NCBI RefSeq assembly: GCF_026151205.1 | Contig: NC_087079.1 | Location: 6,606,169 to 6,670,168 of the forward strand | DNA: 64,000 nucleotides | Source: Bolinopsis microptera | Lineage: Eukaryota > Ctenophora > Tentaculata > Lobata > Bolinopsidae | Direction of reading: 5' to 3' | Part shown: positions 35,401 to 46,715 of the stretch, one piece after another | How positions within the stretch are numbered: position 1 is the first letter of the stretch | Layout: every line of letters starts with the position of its first letter | Program-made: the position numbers and the translations under genes | The notes under the pieces: generated by a model | The model's database searches: none | Told to the model about the DNA's origin: nothing | Seen by the model: only the letters and a program-made list of their open reading frames with translations

Positions 35401-37722
35401 ATCATCCGGGCGAACATCCTGTATCCTCATATTGATCTCATGCTTGATTCGATCTGTGGCTCTGTTCAGCAGCTGATTAGAGAACCACGGAATTAGTAAT
35501 ATGTTAGCTTACGGTGGCTGTTGTCATGGCGACGTCACGCTGGCAGGCAAGCCAGCTGATAGTGATTTATATTGAAAAACGATATTATGTTTTAGTGTCA
35601 TATTTCGTTTTATTGTTACTGATTTGCTTTGTTGTCTTCACTCTTCTTCACTCATGCATGGGAAGAAACTCGCACGTTTTGGGGAAGATTTGCTGTTAAA
35701 TACTGATTTTATGAAATTACAAATATTAATCCATTAACATTATTCTTACCGTAATTGAATTATTGTGGCTGTCTGTTAAGTAGGCGGGTTGACTGGATAT
35801 TCCTATGAAGCCCAGAAAATCGTTATCAGACATTAGTTTCAGTATCTGTGAGGCTGTTTTCTGAGCCAAAGTTAGTGGCCACCCCACCATGCTGCCACTG
35901 AGAAGGTTCTAACGTTAAGACGGTAAAATAGTTTGGAAATTTGTGTGGGCTTCAGTGGGACTTGTAGTGAGCCATGTTGCATTGATTAGAGGCATCGACT
36001 AACACAAGTTAAAGTGAGATTAAAGTTGCTTTTTCGCCTTTATAGATTAATTTCCGTTTTTGACGTTTCTTAGCACCTGAGATCGAAGGCAATGATGATG
36101 TCCTTGGAGCACCCATCACCGTCTATAAACCAAGGTTGGAATCTGCAATCGTAATCCACAGTTTTCTGAGGGTTAAGTTTAGTGTCGAGACTCATTGAAG
36201 TATTGATGCCTAAAGCGTTTGTTACAAAACATATAGAGGGACATTGCTATGTTAACGAATGCAATGGATCAACCTGTTAGATTTACATTCAGAGTTACAC
36301 GTACCCTAGGAAAGTCAGCTGGGGCAGGGAACAGTCTCAATACTCCGTTCTCAGTGCAGAAATATTGCCAGATTAACAACTCAGACTCCTTCTTAAAGTT
36401 GTCAGTGAATGTTCCTCTCAGCCCTTTAGTCCAAATGATATCTGTCTCGACCTTAGAAGATAAGAGAAAGATCAAAATCCTGTTGCAAAGCGAAAGTTAC
36501 ATTCAAAATAGTATAGCTGGCTCGTGATACATAACATCGTTCTTAACTTTAACACAAAGGCCGTTATTTTATTATCATTCAAAGGCTAAGATTTGGCAAC
36601 AAAGATTACAATAGAAAGTTTGGGTGTGTAAGAGATTAGAGCTGATGACCCAACTTTATTCAGACGCTTAACAGTAATTCTAATATTTAATTTAACGTTG
36701 CTGGAAGCTCATTCCATTGGCTAATTGTTGTCGCGCATCGCATTAAACCTGCCGAGTCATTACCCACGACTACTTATAAACTCGGATGTGCGATTATACC
36801 TTTGTGCCGTTGATAGAGACGTCAGCAGGAGTTGAGAACACTGTCTCAGTAAAGGAGACGTTCTGGTCGTGTTGGAGAGAGTAGGACATGCTCTTCTTAG
36901 AATTACCCGACGCACTGTGAACACAAATAAATCTTCAGCAATGTATTATTATTATAAAACAGGATCTTACCGACAAAAATGATTCTTATAAATACCTTAA
37001 TGCGGTAAACTGTACCCTTGAAAAAGATTTTCCCAACATCTGTTGCATGCAGCTATATCTCTAATTTCGTACAATTCATGCAATTCAGCAATGTGCTCAT
37101 CATAAAGTTGGCCCATTGACAACAGGCCGACAAATTTGACATTTCTCAAAGATATATATTATGATATGATTTGTGGAAGAGCCTTCAGTTTTATGCAGTG
37201 ACCAACACGGAAAGATCTGCTTTACTACAATTGATGTTTCATACTCACGTGTCAAGATAAGACAGGATATAGTTTTCAGCCTCGTAATTCCCATTAGCCT
37301 CCTGGTATTCCTTCTTATACAGCTGTTGTACACGTGTCCTAAGATCGGACAGACATTTTGTGGCTCTGGTAAACTTGGCCTCCATGTCCCGGGAGATGTC
37401 CGCTATCAGACTTGGAATGTCCCATTTCTTAAACGAGAAATCAACTTTTTCGTACTCCTCTTTGAGCGTCCTGGTCATTTCATTTCGATCAGATCGTTTA
37501 TAAATAACAAGTTTACTGTTATGATAAATAGTTTTGGTTGAGTGGTTATTTATGTGTTAGTGCGAACCTGAACGATGTAGTAGTGTTGAAGTGTCTGTGA
37601 AGCCGCTTAGACACGAAGTTTGCTAAACTGACGGAAGATGCTAAGTTTTGTTGAGCGCTCTGTGACTCTGCTAGGATCAGGAGCAAAGTGGTAACGACAA
37701 TGAAAGGAAGGGGCAACTTCAT
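29462..37722 (-). CDS. CACNA2D: Voltage-gated calcium channel alpha-2/delta subunit-like protein, 18 exons
   Basis: Exons 5' to 3': 37568-37722, 37249-37470, 36800-36914, 36274-36451, 36077-36209, 35750-35897, 35355-35472, 35033-35154, 34498-34809, 32611-32734, 32361-32458, 32002-32113, 31849-31933, 31621-31711, 30862-31081, 30674-30751, 30366-30493, 29462-30022. All are in phase, for 999 residues, close to the family norm. Order: signal peptide (MKLPLPFIVVTTLLLILAES); a VWA N-terminal region with ELLIWQYF; a VWA domain whose metal-binding motif DLSGS is split across two exons, with VLIVFSDGT; a Cache domain (GLYAIILNNRGNLVYHPR); a second sensor-like part (YLLDDKGFINSIEPV); a Cys-rich C-terminus with a hydrophobic tail (LVSLVLGTFLLFHVLT) suited to a GPI anchor or membrane segment. 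In the family this subunit sits outside the cell and promotes Cav channel trafficking by way of the VWA MIDAS site. A pogo-like element and a MITE interrupt two introns. Confidence 0.88.
31250..31436. repeat. 32-bp tandem repeat, intronic
   Basis: About six copies of a 32-bp unit beginning CAGTCTTTAAACTGGATCTC, almost identical, in an alpha-2/delta intron, directly next to the inverted-repeat element at 31448. Confidence 0.93.
31448..31597. mobile_element. 150-bp inverted-repeat MITE with TA target duplication
   Basis: Arms of about 30 bp are inverted copies (CTGTAGTGCGACACGTAC at the left, its complement at the right, one mismatch further in). TA is present on both sides (31446-31447 and 31598-31599), as for Tc1/mariner-type insertions. 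The inside repeats the GTCGCACTA motif, so the whole element can fold. It ends about 20 nt from the splice donor of the exon at 31621-31711. Confidence 0.7.
33178..34479 (-). mobile_element. Pogo/Tc1-type DNA transposon remnant in an alpha-2/delta intron
   Basis: TA target sites at 33176-33177 and 34480-34481 flank inverted ends CCTTARTTCCCAAAAATTTG. A minus-strand frame (33467-33733) contains LTVIREVHARWINELFVYL and GFEKSGITDAC, which resembles the end of pogo/Tigger-type DDE transposases (the PLHARW...GF.KAGI pattern). Most of the transposase is gone or frameshifted, so the copy is dead. It lies 16 nt inside the intron after the exon at 34498-34809. Confidence 0.75.
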
Positions 37723-39052
37723 AGCTCATCACATCCTACTATAGGTTTACTTATAGCCAGCTTCGGAGGTTTGAGTGATGTTAGACCGTAGACGTAAAGA
37801 AGGAAAAGCAGCAGCAGATTCAGATCTGCGCAAATAAACTGCCTGCACACAACTAGCTAACTAAACCATGGTAACAATACCGGACAATACTAAATACTGT
37901 GAGGCTGCTACACTTATAACAGTTACACAACTCAAACTATAATAGTATAATGCAAAGTTAGGCTTGCCACAAGCACCTATAACGGATACCTTGACTTTTA
38001 ATACAAGAGACCGACAAAGATAGCAAATGGGTGTCAATATTTCTGCATAGTGCATATGGCCGGATATTGGACCAAATCAACTCACCACTACCTAGGGATC
38101 TCCCGCTCACGAGAAAGCTCAGATAATCTACACGCATCATGCATGTTGAAATGGCTGCGATATAATCACTTTAAAGCTTTAATTGCAGTGTAATTGCCAT
38201 AAATATTCACTGATTTGCACACAGAACTAACGCTTAGCACACGAGGATGTCAACATATCTGGATCAAGTTTATAGTGAGGAAATCAGTACTCACAATACG
38301 TGGATAATCGGTCCTGTTTTTTGTTAGGAGCTAATGCAAGCAATGCTAAGGATTGGAATAATGATCTAAAGATAATATTAGCGTTTTATGCGGTAAACAA
38401 CCGGTACGACCTGATCCCTCTTCCAAGAGATAATAGTGATAAACATGATAATAAACATAATATTATTATGTTTATTATTAATAAAGGGTGACCGGATAAT
38501 AAGAGGTTAGGGTAATTCGTCACGGATAGTACGAGCTTCTTATAATTCTTCTGAGTAACCAGGGTTGCCACGGAATGTCATAAGGTTAAAAGCGAAGTTA
38601 ACCGATGAGAACGATTCATTTACGTTTGGGATGCACTATTCAAGCAAGCCTGAACGAACTAAAACTACAAACACTAGATATTATGCTAGTCTCGTCGCAA
38701 AAACGACTTAAAGAGCCTGCAGTTGTCATGGCAACCGTTTGATCTATGGCAGCCAGCAACCAAAGTGTTGCTTAATGGTTGCACTTAGAGACTACAGAGG
38801 CTAATAGTTGACTGTTCTGAGCTCCCAGCTGTTGCTCCCGGAAGTGATGAGTCTCTTGTGCATTTAAATGACGTGTTGGTCCATCAAAGACGTATAGACT
38901 TTAAAGGTTTGAGGTTATAACAAAATGAAGGGAGCTAACAGGTTATGGGTATGGTTACGGGCAGATAATCTGAACAGAGGATTGGTATGCATTTTGTCTG
39001 TACCACATTCTTAGGAAAGATCATGATACGACTGATATTTTATGTTAAACTG
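37723..39052. other. Intergenic region with divergent promoters
   Basis: Lies between the starts of the alpha-2/delta gene (minus) and the small membrane-protein gene (plus). A near-perfect palindrome (ATAATAAACATAATATTATT and its complement) is at about 38447-38480. A short ATG frame at 38925-38984 ending in a GTATGC donor could splice in phase to 39302, but support is weak. Confidence 0.35.
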
Positions 39053-39197
39053 TACGTGATGTTAAACTGTATGTGAGGTTAACCTGCATGTGAGGTTAAC
39101 CTGCATGTGAGGTTAACCTGCATGTGAGGTTAACCTGCATGTGAAGTTAACCTGCATGTGAAGTTAACCTGCATGTGATTTTAACCTGTATGTGATG
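39053..39197. repeat. 17-bp tandem repeat containing GTTAAC
   Basis: About eight copies of ATGTGAGGTTAACCTGC and variants just upstream of the small membrane-protein gene. The core AGGTTAACCT is palindromic. Confidence 0.92.
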
Positions 39198-39310
39198 TTT
39201 TAATTTCAGTTTTTCAACATCAATTCAAAAGTAATTTTGATTGATTATCCTAATTATTTTGATTTCTCTGAAATATGCCAACCGTAATAATATAATTGCA
39301 GGACATCATC

Positions 39311-39934
39311 ATGAAAGAGATGACCATGACTTCCACCACGAAATCCCTCACTCTCATTCTACTCCTAGTCCTAAGTTGTCTGCCACACAGATCCTACTCA
39401 TACGACTGTTACAACCAATGGTGTATCGGTACTGACATGTTGTACGGTGAGATGTTCTCCTGTGACCAGAGAAACCACCACTGTGAATACACGATATCTT
39501 CAATTAATTGTAAATCTGGTTACTCTGGAGATGGAATGATTTGTCCCTGCGACGTGTTTGAGTGCTACGACAATCCCTCAGACGGACATGCAGCCTGTCG
39601 TTGTCCTGAGTTAACACCCGTCATGACGAACTTAATGGTCGGTCTGGTCATGACAATCAGCATTGTCTCTGTTATTGTGGGTGTTGTGTTCTCGTTGAGG
39701 TCCGTATGTATGTATTTCAGAAGAGACCAGCCCTCTGGAACAGTTGACACAGTTGTGATTTCGAATCCAGGACATTTTGTAATGGGATTTGATGAACCAT
39801 TGGACACTCTTCCGTCGTACTTTGAGGTGCAGTTGGTTACATCTTGTGAGTCAGGAGCACCTCCGTCTTACTTGGAGGCTGTGAGAGAGGATGTGACTGT
39901 GTGTCCTGATACAGAACACGAGGGTTCTACATGA
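39311..39934 (+). CDS. Small type I membrane protein with PPxY tail
   Basis: About 207 residues from the Met at 39311. The true start may be another Met nearby; TTGCAG just upstream (39296-39301) could be a splice acceptor. A signal peptide (SLTLILLLVLSCLPHRSYS) is followed by a Cys-rich ectodomain of about 75 residues with about ten Cys, a transmembrane segment (LMVGLVMTISIVSVIVGVVF) and an acidic cytoplasmic tail with LPSYFEV and APPSYLEAV. The PPSY is a WW-domain ligand of the type used by NEDD4-family ubiquitin ligases. The layout (Cys-rich outside, one TM, PPxY inside) resembles Shisa-like and VOPP1/WBP1-like adaptors, but I cannot show homology. The stop codon lies in the first unit of a minisatellite. 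Confidence 0.65.
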   Translation: MKEMTMTSTTKSLTLILLLVLSCLPHRSYSYDCYNQWCIGTDMLYGEMFSCDQRNHHCEYTISSINCKSGYSGDGMICPCDVFECYDNPSDGHAACRCPELTPVMTNLMVGLVMTISIVSVIVGVVFSLRSVCMYFRRDQPSGTVDTVVISNPGHFVMGFDEPLDTLPSYFEVQLVTSCESGAPPSYLEAVREDVTVCPDTEHEGST

Positions 39935-40195
39935 GGGGTCTACATGAGGGGTCTACATGAGGGGTCTACATGAGGGGTCTACATGAGGGGTCTACATGAG
40001 GGGTCTACATGAGGGGTCTACATGAGCGGTCTACATGAGCGGTCTACATGAGGGGTCTACATGAGGGGTCTACATGAGGGGTCTACATGAGGGGTCTACA
40101 TGAGGGGTCTACATGAGGGGTCTACCCGTCTACATGAGCGGTCTACATGAGGGGTCTACATGAGGGGTCTACATGAGGGGTCTATATGAGGGGTC
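39920..40195. repeat. 13-bp minisatellite starting at a stop codon
   Basis: About 20 copies of ATGAGGGGTCTAC, with a few C-for-G variants, start exactly where the preceding reading frame ends; its last codons and TGA are the first unit. Confidence 0.97.
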
Positions 40196-40295
40196 TTTTT
40201 AGCAAAGAATTGACAAAGGGATCATTATAAGTCATATTTAAGCTGCTTCACACTTCAGCTTCAATGACCATTGGTTCTAAACGATATGGCCAGCG

Positions 40296-40390
40296 CTAAC
40301 TAGCGATAACTAGCGCTAACTAGCGCTAACTAGCGATAACTAGCGCTAACTAGCGCTAACTAGCGATAACTAGCGATAACTAGCGCCAGC
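40296..40390. repeat. 10-bp repeat TAGCGCTAAC / TAGCGATAAC
   Basis: About nine tandem copies of a 10-bp unit alternating between two variants; TAGCGCTA is palindromic. Degenerate copies continue to about 40450. Confidence 0.92.
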
Positions 40391-40954
40391 TGGCGCTATT
40401 CAAGGAGCTAGTAGTGAGCGTTAACTAGCGCTAATATTAATAGCGCCAACTATCACATTGCACCAGATAATATAGCGCTAGGACATCCTACCGGTTAAGT
40501 AGGATTTTCCTTTCACATAATAATAGTTTTCTCCGGATATCCAGCTTCCAGTAATATTATATCGGTCACGTGACTTGTGTCACTCACACTGGCTGGTTAA
40601 AAAATCAGTCAAAACTGTGAAATCTCGGTCAAGGAAACGGCACAAAAGCTTAGAGTTTCTATTTACTAATTATTTAAATGCTTGAGTCAAACCCTCTTAA
40701 ACTTTTCTTTTTTGGTTGTGGAATATGTAGTTATGATTGTGCAATAAATTTATACAGTTTCATTAAATTCAGAGTGAAATGATACATTTTTCTTTCTGAC
40801 ATTGGGCATGTACGTTTTTCTTTTAACATTTTTTGATAAATGTTCTCGATGACTTTTTTTATACGCTGTTCAATTCCTGTTTAAAAGTTTAATTCCTGTT
40901 TAATGTAAACAGTAAATGTTTTTAAATTTAAAACATTGACAATTACTGTCAATT

Positions 40955-41263
40955 TTAACACATTCCTAGTTCGATCCTCTTTTGATATAACATTCTTACA
41001 ACCTTTTTCAAGCTCTCTTCTGTGAGTAAAGGTGCGGCTTTCGAAACAGCTTGACTGTATGTGATTATCCCAGCTTGAACAGTGTCCTGACCGGCGGTCT
41101 TGACGGTGGAGTGCACGGATTCCAACTGATTCGATAATTTGCTTTCCAGAAGTTCAGGCTGCAGCTTGATAACAGTACTTTGCAATCGGATAAGATCGCT
41201 CTTCAACTCCTTCATATCTTTCTTGATATCCTGAAACATATTTACATGATCACTGGTTGTCAC
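40955..41263 (-). CDS. Hypothetical coiled-coil ORF (102 residues)
   Basis: MTTSDHVNMF followed by a heptad-like helix (KKDMKELKSDLIRLQSTVIK) and a short C-terminal part ending KRIELGMC. No family is recognised. It is in a transposon-rich stretch and could be a fragment of a retroelement ORF1 or a chance frame. No splice partners were found. Confidence 0.25.
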   Translation of the reverse strand: MTTSDHVNMFQDIKKDMKELKSDLIRLQSTVIKLQPELLESKLSNQLESVHSTVKTAGQDTVQAGIITYSQAVSKAAPLLTEESLKKVVRMLYQKRIELGMC

Positions 41264-41668
41264 TAATTGAAAATTAATATTTAAAATTACGCGGGAGATT
41301 ATAAAATGAGTAGGGATGCATAATTAATCACTTTACACTCGATTATAACATGATCTGCTTTAACACGTTGTTCTTTATGCTTTAGCGGCTAAATTAGCCT
41401 TAGGTGGCTCTGACCCCAGGTTATTATGTTCATGTATAATGTTTATGTAATGTATCGTGATGGAAATAATTTAAACGGGCATATCCTGTCCAAACCCAGG
41501 ATGCACCACATGTAACTTTGTATGAAAAGGCTGAGCGCCGTCCAGTAAACAAACCTTATACTCTGACCCAACACTGTACTACTACTAACGGCCTTATAAT
41601 TATATGCTGAATATATAGAAACCCGGCCTAAAATAGAAACCAGTACGAGAAATTAGACCAACTTGTTT

Positions 41669-41914
41669 CACGTGATCTGATCGAGACAGTTTTTCGCCGA
41701 TATAGCTCGCCAAGGGTTAGGGAGCAGTTGACCGAGCGTGCTAATTCACTCTACAGTCTATCTTCGAGATTGTTCTAAAAGGGCCCGCAACAGTTGAAAC
41801 CAACTTGAATAGATGTATTTTCGGATGCTGATTCCGAATAACCCCCATGACATAGGGTTATTGTTAAAATACTCCCCTAGCGAGATATTGGCGAAAAACT
41901 GTTTCGATCACATG
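41669..41914. mobile_element. Inverted-repeat element with AGTTTTTCGCC arms
   Basis: The left arm (TCACGTGATC, then GAGACAGTTTTTCGCCGATA) is mirrored at 41871-41914 (TATTGGCGAAAAACTGTTTC, then GATCACATGA). Arms are about 45 bp with a 4-base indel. Related arm sequence occurs singly at about 43845-43880 and 59105-59140. No target duplication was resolved. Confidence 0.55.
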
Positions 41915-41915
41915 A

Positions 41916-42156
41916 CCTAAGATGAGAAATACGTACGGTACGTACCTTTAAAAATTGCTGTACGGTACGTACTTTTAAACTTGGGCTGAAAGGTACAGTG
42001 CTTGCAACTGCAAAAAAAAGCACAAAAACCACGTTCACACGACAACTTTTTCCCAAAAAAGGCTGTACCCTATAGGGCCTGTACGGTACGTACCTTTAAA
42101 GGTTGCTGTACCGTACGTATTTTAAGACCAGTACCGTACGTAATTCTCATTATAGG
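41916..42156. mobile_element. MITE related to the next element
   Basis: Inverted ends CCTAAGATGAGAAATACG and CCTATAATGAGAATTACG with ACGGTACGTAC-rich inner sequence. The ends resemble those of the element at 42301-42787. An exact target duplication is not seen. Confidence 0.5.
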
Positions 42157-42300
42157 TAACGAGGGTTGTTACACGCACGTGCACGTGCAAAGATTGTTAA
42201 AACAGCATTTTTATCGGTTTTGATGATATTACGTTGTGTTTAGTGCGAGCAACATTTTAATCGGCTGTATCTTCGGTTGTGTAGGATATTTTGACGCGAT

Positions 42301-42787
42301 CTAAGATGAGAAGTACGGACTCGTTTAGGGTGAAAAGTGTATGTACTTGTACGCAACTTTGAAAAGTCCGACTCATACGACGTACGATTCGTCGATTCAG
42401 ATAGATTTTTTTGTTTTTGAATTATTATCATCAGGGCCGTTGTAAAATGTAATTGTTTGCCGATGTTAAAGAAAATATACCGTTTGCGAACAAATTGAAC
42501 ACACAATTCTTAGGTCAGGCAAGCATTTAAAAGTAAAACAAAAATTCTACAAAATTACTAGACAATTTACTTATTTAAACAGCTTGTTTCTCCTAAAGAT
42601 ACATTTTAAGTTAATCGACGATTGGAATAAAAAACACAAGTTTTTGAAAACGCTCAATATTATTCCGTAACATGCGATTTAGAACTCTTCCATCGATTTC
42701 TAGAAGGAGAACTTTTCAGTAGAATTGAAAAGTACGTACGATACGAGTAAATTGAAAAGTCTGACTCATTCGTACTTCTCATCTTAG
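42301..42787. mobile_element. hAT-type MITE with perfect 8-bp target duplication
   Basis: The inverted ends read CTAAGATGAGAAGTACG. The 8-bp sequence GACGCGAT is directly repeated outside the element (42293-42300 and 42788-42795). An 8-bp duplication with short inverted ends is typical of hAT-superfamily non-autonomous elements. The 487-bp interior has GAAAAGT(C/A)CG(A/T)-type motifs and no transposase. Confidence 0.85.
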
Positions 42788-42964
42788 GACGCGATTTAAA
42801 CTTACTTACAAAAAATACTATTAACTTCCTCCCTGTGACCACGGGTTTTCTAGTAATATTATAAAACGATTATCACGTGTGCCAAACAACACTCTGGAAT
42901 TTGCAATACAAGTAAAACAATTTGACCAAAACCCATAATCATGGGTAGAGTGAACCGCTGCCAG

Positions 42965-43412
42965 TGTCTCTCCCTCTCCCTCTCCCTCTCCCTCTCCCTC
43001 TCCCTCTCCCTCTCCCTCCCTCTCCCTCTCCCTCTCCCTCTCCCTCTCCCTCTCCCTCTCCCTCTCCCTCTCCCTCTCCCTCTCCCTCTCCCTCTCCCTC
43101 TCCCTCTCCCTCTCCCTCTCCCTCTCCCTCTCCCTCTCCCTCTCCCTCTCCCTCTCCCTCTCCCTCTCCCTCTCCCTCTCCCTCTCCCTCTCCCTCTCCC
43201 TCTCCCTCTCCCTCTCCCTCTCCCTCTCCCTCTCCCTCTCCCTCTCCCTCCCTCTCCCTCTCCCTCTCCCTCTCCCTCTCCCTCTCCCTCTCCCTCTCCC
43301 TCTCCCTCTCCCTCTCCCTCTCCCTCTCCCTCTCCCTCTCCCTCTCCCTCTCCCTCTCCCTCTCCCTCTCCCTCTCCCTCTCCCTCTCCCTCTCCCTCTC
43401 CCTCTCCCTCTC
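42965..43412. repeat. (CTCTCC)n simple repeat
   Basis: About 450 bp of nearly pure CTCTCC hexamers with rare phase slips (near 43016 and 43252). The long Leu-Pro or Ser-Pro frames that it creates are not genes. Confidence 0.99.
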
Positions 43413-44730
43413 TAAAAGAACAGTGAAGTATAATAGTATAGAATGTATAAGCTTATAACTTTATAAGAGGCGCGGTCATGCATACCAGCACCTGCAATGT
43501 GATAAGCTGTGAGCTCTTGTGGGTACACTGTCTTCCTGAAAAAGATGCTTTAAAACTATGATATGTATTATACTAGCAACCTCTGTGAATAGCATTAGCA
43601 CTTTAAGAAATCTGTCCCACCAACCAGGGCTCTCAGAGAGAACGAGGTAAGACTCACGATCTCGATTGGTGGGTTGCTAGCAAGTACTGTCCATGCCTAA
43701 TGGTAATGTGGACCATTTTCTGTAGCATTAGCCATGAGACTGAGAGCAAACTCTCTCCAAGGTCACCACAACTAAGTTCAACCCTTTCCCTTTGCGTTCA
43801 ATTCTAGTCCGAAGAAGGCGTGTGTTGAAACGCTTGCCCGAGAAGTTATCGGCAAAAACTGTTTTGGTCACACGACAGGCTTGTAAAACACGAATTACGG
43901 TCATATTGATCAGCTTCCGGGTCATGATTACTGGCTAGGATTAGGGTTTATAAAACCGGGGGAGGGGGGGGGGGGGGGCGGGGGGGGGGGGGGGGGTCAG
44001 TCACTAGGTCTACGCAATTTATAGTGCTCCATCCTATCAGAACCAGTATAGGATCTAACTACGCCTGGTATATGTACTGACTCTAATGATGACTAGCGTG
44101 AGGGTCGTCGGGATCGATAGTCTCCACCAGTATGGTGTTACTCTAATTCGCCAAGAACTTGTATCCCTCTGAAACTGAACGAGTTAAGTTCGTTATTAAA
44201 TACGTCATTCTGTGTCAAGGACTCAAATTTACTTGTGGCACTCCACACTCTTTAGTAATTATTACGACTCAACTTTCAATCATAGTATCTTAGTATCGGA
44301 GACTTGAAATATAGCAGTTGTAGTGTAAACGATTAATGACAGTCTTTATTGAATACTTTTCGAATTTTACAGAGTACAGCAATAGATGAATATAAAATAG
44401 AATCGTTCAAAATATCGCCCCCATCTGTAAAATATGATGGGCACCCAAACACGGTAAACACGGTAAACACATAGTGAACTATGTCCGCAGTAACTTGGAC
44501 CCATTACATCGAATTAATCTAAATCAAAAAAATTTATGAAAAACTATTTAATAACAAACAAATCCATGGTGAATAACTGTGGATATAGAGTCAAAATTGG
44601 TATTTCAATACGTCAAATTTCAGATACATTAGATACAGGTCTGATATGGTCATTAATGTGTGAGAAGGTGTGCGGGTGAAGTGTGATATGATGTTGAAAG
44701 TATAGAGGTATAGGAAGGTAGATACAAAAA
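43413..44730. other. Unassigned region with a poly-G tract
   Basis: No gene is recognised. A G-run interrupted by one C lies at about 43957-43996. The copy of the dispersed AAAAACTGTTTTGGTCAC motif is near 43855. From about 44340 the sequence may be the 3' UTR of the LINE that follows on the minus strand. Confidence 0.4.
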
Positions 44731-46020
44731 TTAATAAAACAAAAATAATAATAATATGGGGAGCAAAGAGACTAGGCTAGACTGTTGTTTCACTATCCAA
44801 TAAACATTCCATAGATGCTTAGTGACCTCAGCTTTGGAAAGACTAGTAGACACAATCTGTCTTACCTGTAAAGGGAGTCCATTCCATAGTATATGGGTTC
44901 TGTAGAAAAATGATTTTGCCAGTGGGCTATTTGAGGTACATATGGTGTGTGAATTCTGACTTAACTTAGGTAAAATTGATGACACAATAGACAGACTGTC
45001 GAGGTGGCAAAGTCTTAGTCGAGAAGTGCCCTGATATAAAGAGAGATAGTGAGACAGCGATACAGGAATTAAATTGTTCAGAACTTTGTGGAAAAAAATA
45101 AGATCATTCAAGTCAAACTTTTGAGACAAAGGGAGAATGTCGACAAGCTTACACTTTTTAACATAATGCTCAGGTGGATAACTGCGGCCCTTTTCAGACA
45201 GAATCCATTTAATAGCTCTCTTTTGGAGACTTTCTAATTTATCACTAAGAGATTTATTACAAGGGCGCCAGATTATGGAACAATTTTCGAATTGGCTACG
45301 AACCAGGGAGAGGTAAAGCGCCCGGCGACGTTTCTGATCAATGACAATATGGCCATCTCTTCTTACCATACCAAGCTTTGTTGGCAGGCCTTAGTATAAA
45401 TTCTGTCGCACTGACTATTCCAACCTAGCTTAGGAGTAACATCGACTCCAAGATCTTTTTCTAACTCTACATACACAAGAGGAGAGCCATCAAGATTATA
45501 TGCGAATGGAGGAGATAAAGATGGTTTTCCTGAAACAATAAGCACTTTACATTTTGCTGGATGGAATCGCATTTTGTTTCTTAGTGCCCAGTCAGAGAGA
45601 TAGTCTATACCCATTTGTAAATTAGTATTATCAGAAGATCAATGTATTTTACGCCAGATTTTTGTATCATCGGCATACAAAACAATATCAGTATTATCCG
45701 AAAGGCCAAGAGGAATATCATTGATAAACAATACAAAAAGTAAGGGACCAAGGATAGAGCCCTGGGGGACACCAGAATTAACTGAGAGGGTAGATGACAT
45801 CTCATTACCAATAACCACTCTTTGGTAACGGCCTTGAAGGTAATTGGTGAGAAATTTGAGAAGTGTACCATCAATGTTATATAAGGTCTTTAGCTTATGA
45901 AGAAGGATATCATGATTTACAGAATCAAATTATGCCTTAGCAAAATCAAAATACACAACATGATTGATAATGTTGTGCATGACTTGTACTCTAGAAAACC
46001 ATGCTGCCTGGGAATGAAAA
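44731..46020 (-). pseudogene. LINE fragment: reverse transcriptase, 5'-truncated, with in-frame stops
   Basis: Read on the minus strand: [13 protein letters not shown], then [28 protein letters not shown], a thumb region (HPAKCKVLIVSG, KDLGVDVTPKLGW) and the C-terminal part (SLVRSQFENCSIIWRP, LWNGLPLQVR). These are core non-LTR reverse transcriptase motifs including catalytic YADD. A stop lies directly before FDSV, another after IWRKIH, and a frame change separates the thumb from the C-terminal part near 45365. The endonuclease and first RT blocks are missing. CR1/jockey-like; dead copy. Confidence 0.85.
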
Positions 46021-46713
46021 GACCAGCAGAACATCTGGCCATCAAGGTAAGTAGTATCAAATATCATAGTATAGCACAATAAAATATAGTATCGACCGAG
46101 TTAACCGACCTTAGGATGAGTAGGGGGGGGGGGGGGACAGTTGAAGAGCTTGTTCTTTAACCTGCATATCGCCAACCGCAGCTCAAAGAGTCGACTTTCC
46201 TCAACAAGTCCGGAGATGAGTCTGATCGCTGACCGGATATGAGTCTGACCATCTTCAGTCACAAAGAGGCAGGATCAGGGCGTCATCTTAAGGGTTAGGG
46301 CAGGAACAGGGGATCGAGTTGCCAAATCGAAGATGGAAAAGTGGAACTGAGTAGAAGTGAGGTCATCAAGAGGGTCAGTGCAGGAACGAGAGGCCGAGTG
46401 GCTAACTCGAAGTTGGAAAAAGTTGAACTGAGTAGAAGTGAGGAGAAGTCCGGGTCGTCATCCTCGGATGGTCTCCCAGATTGTGGTAATTACCGTTTAA
46501 ACTTAGTGGTTCGATAATTGATCGTGTCAGCTCAGTTTAACTCATCTTTTCCTGGGGCACTGAGATATGGCTTTTAAGCTTACCTACTTTAGCTAGAGCT
46601 TATTTACTGGGCGGTGCTCAGCCTGTCATTCTGCCATATCTTTTATATGAACACCAAATACTGAAGTCCCCGGGTTAAAGGTTATTTAACCTTTATAACA
46701 CAGACAGAGTGGG
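46021..46713. other. Region with a short direct duplication
   Basis: A roughly 70-bp segment near 46310-46370 (gccgag/gttgcc...AACTGAGTAGAAGTGAGG) recurs near 46395-46445. A G-run lies at 46123-46135. No gene is seen. Confidence 0.4.
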
Positions 46714-46715
46714 TA

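Noticed and set aside
38925-38984. Upstream coding exon (MKGANRLWVWLRADNLNRGL) for the PPxY protein
   Set aside because: It splices in phase to 39302, but would put 20 extra residues before a good signal peptide; chance seems more likely.
42941-43458. Long Leu-Pro / Ser-Pro repeat proteins
   Set aside because: Pure translation of the (CTCTCC)n microsatellite.
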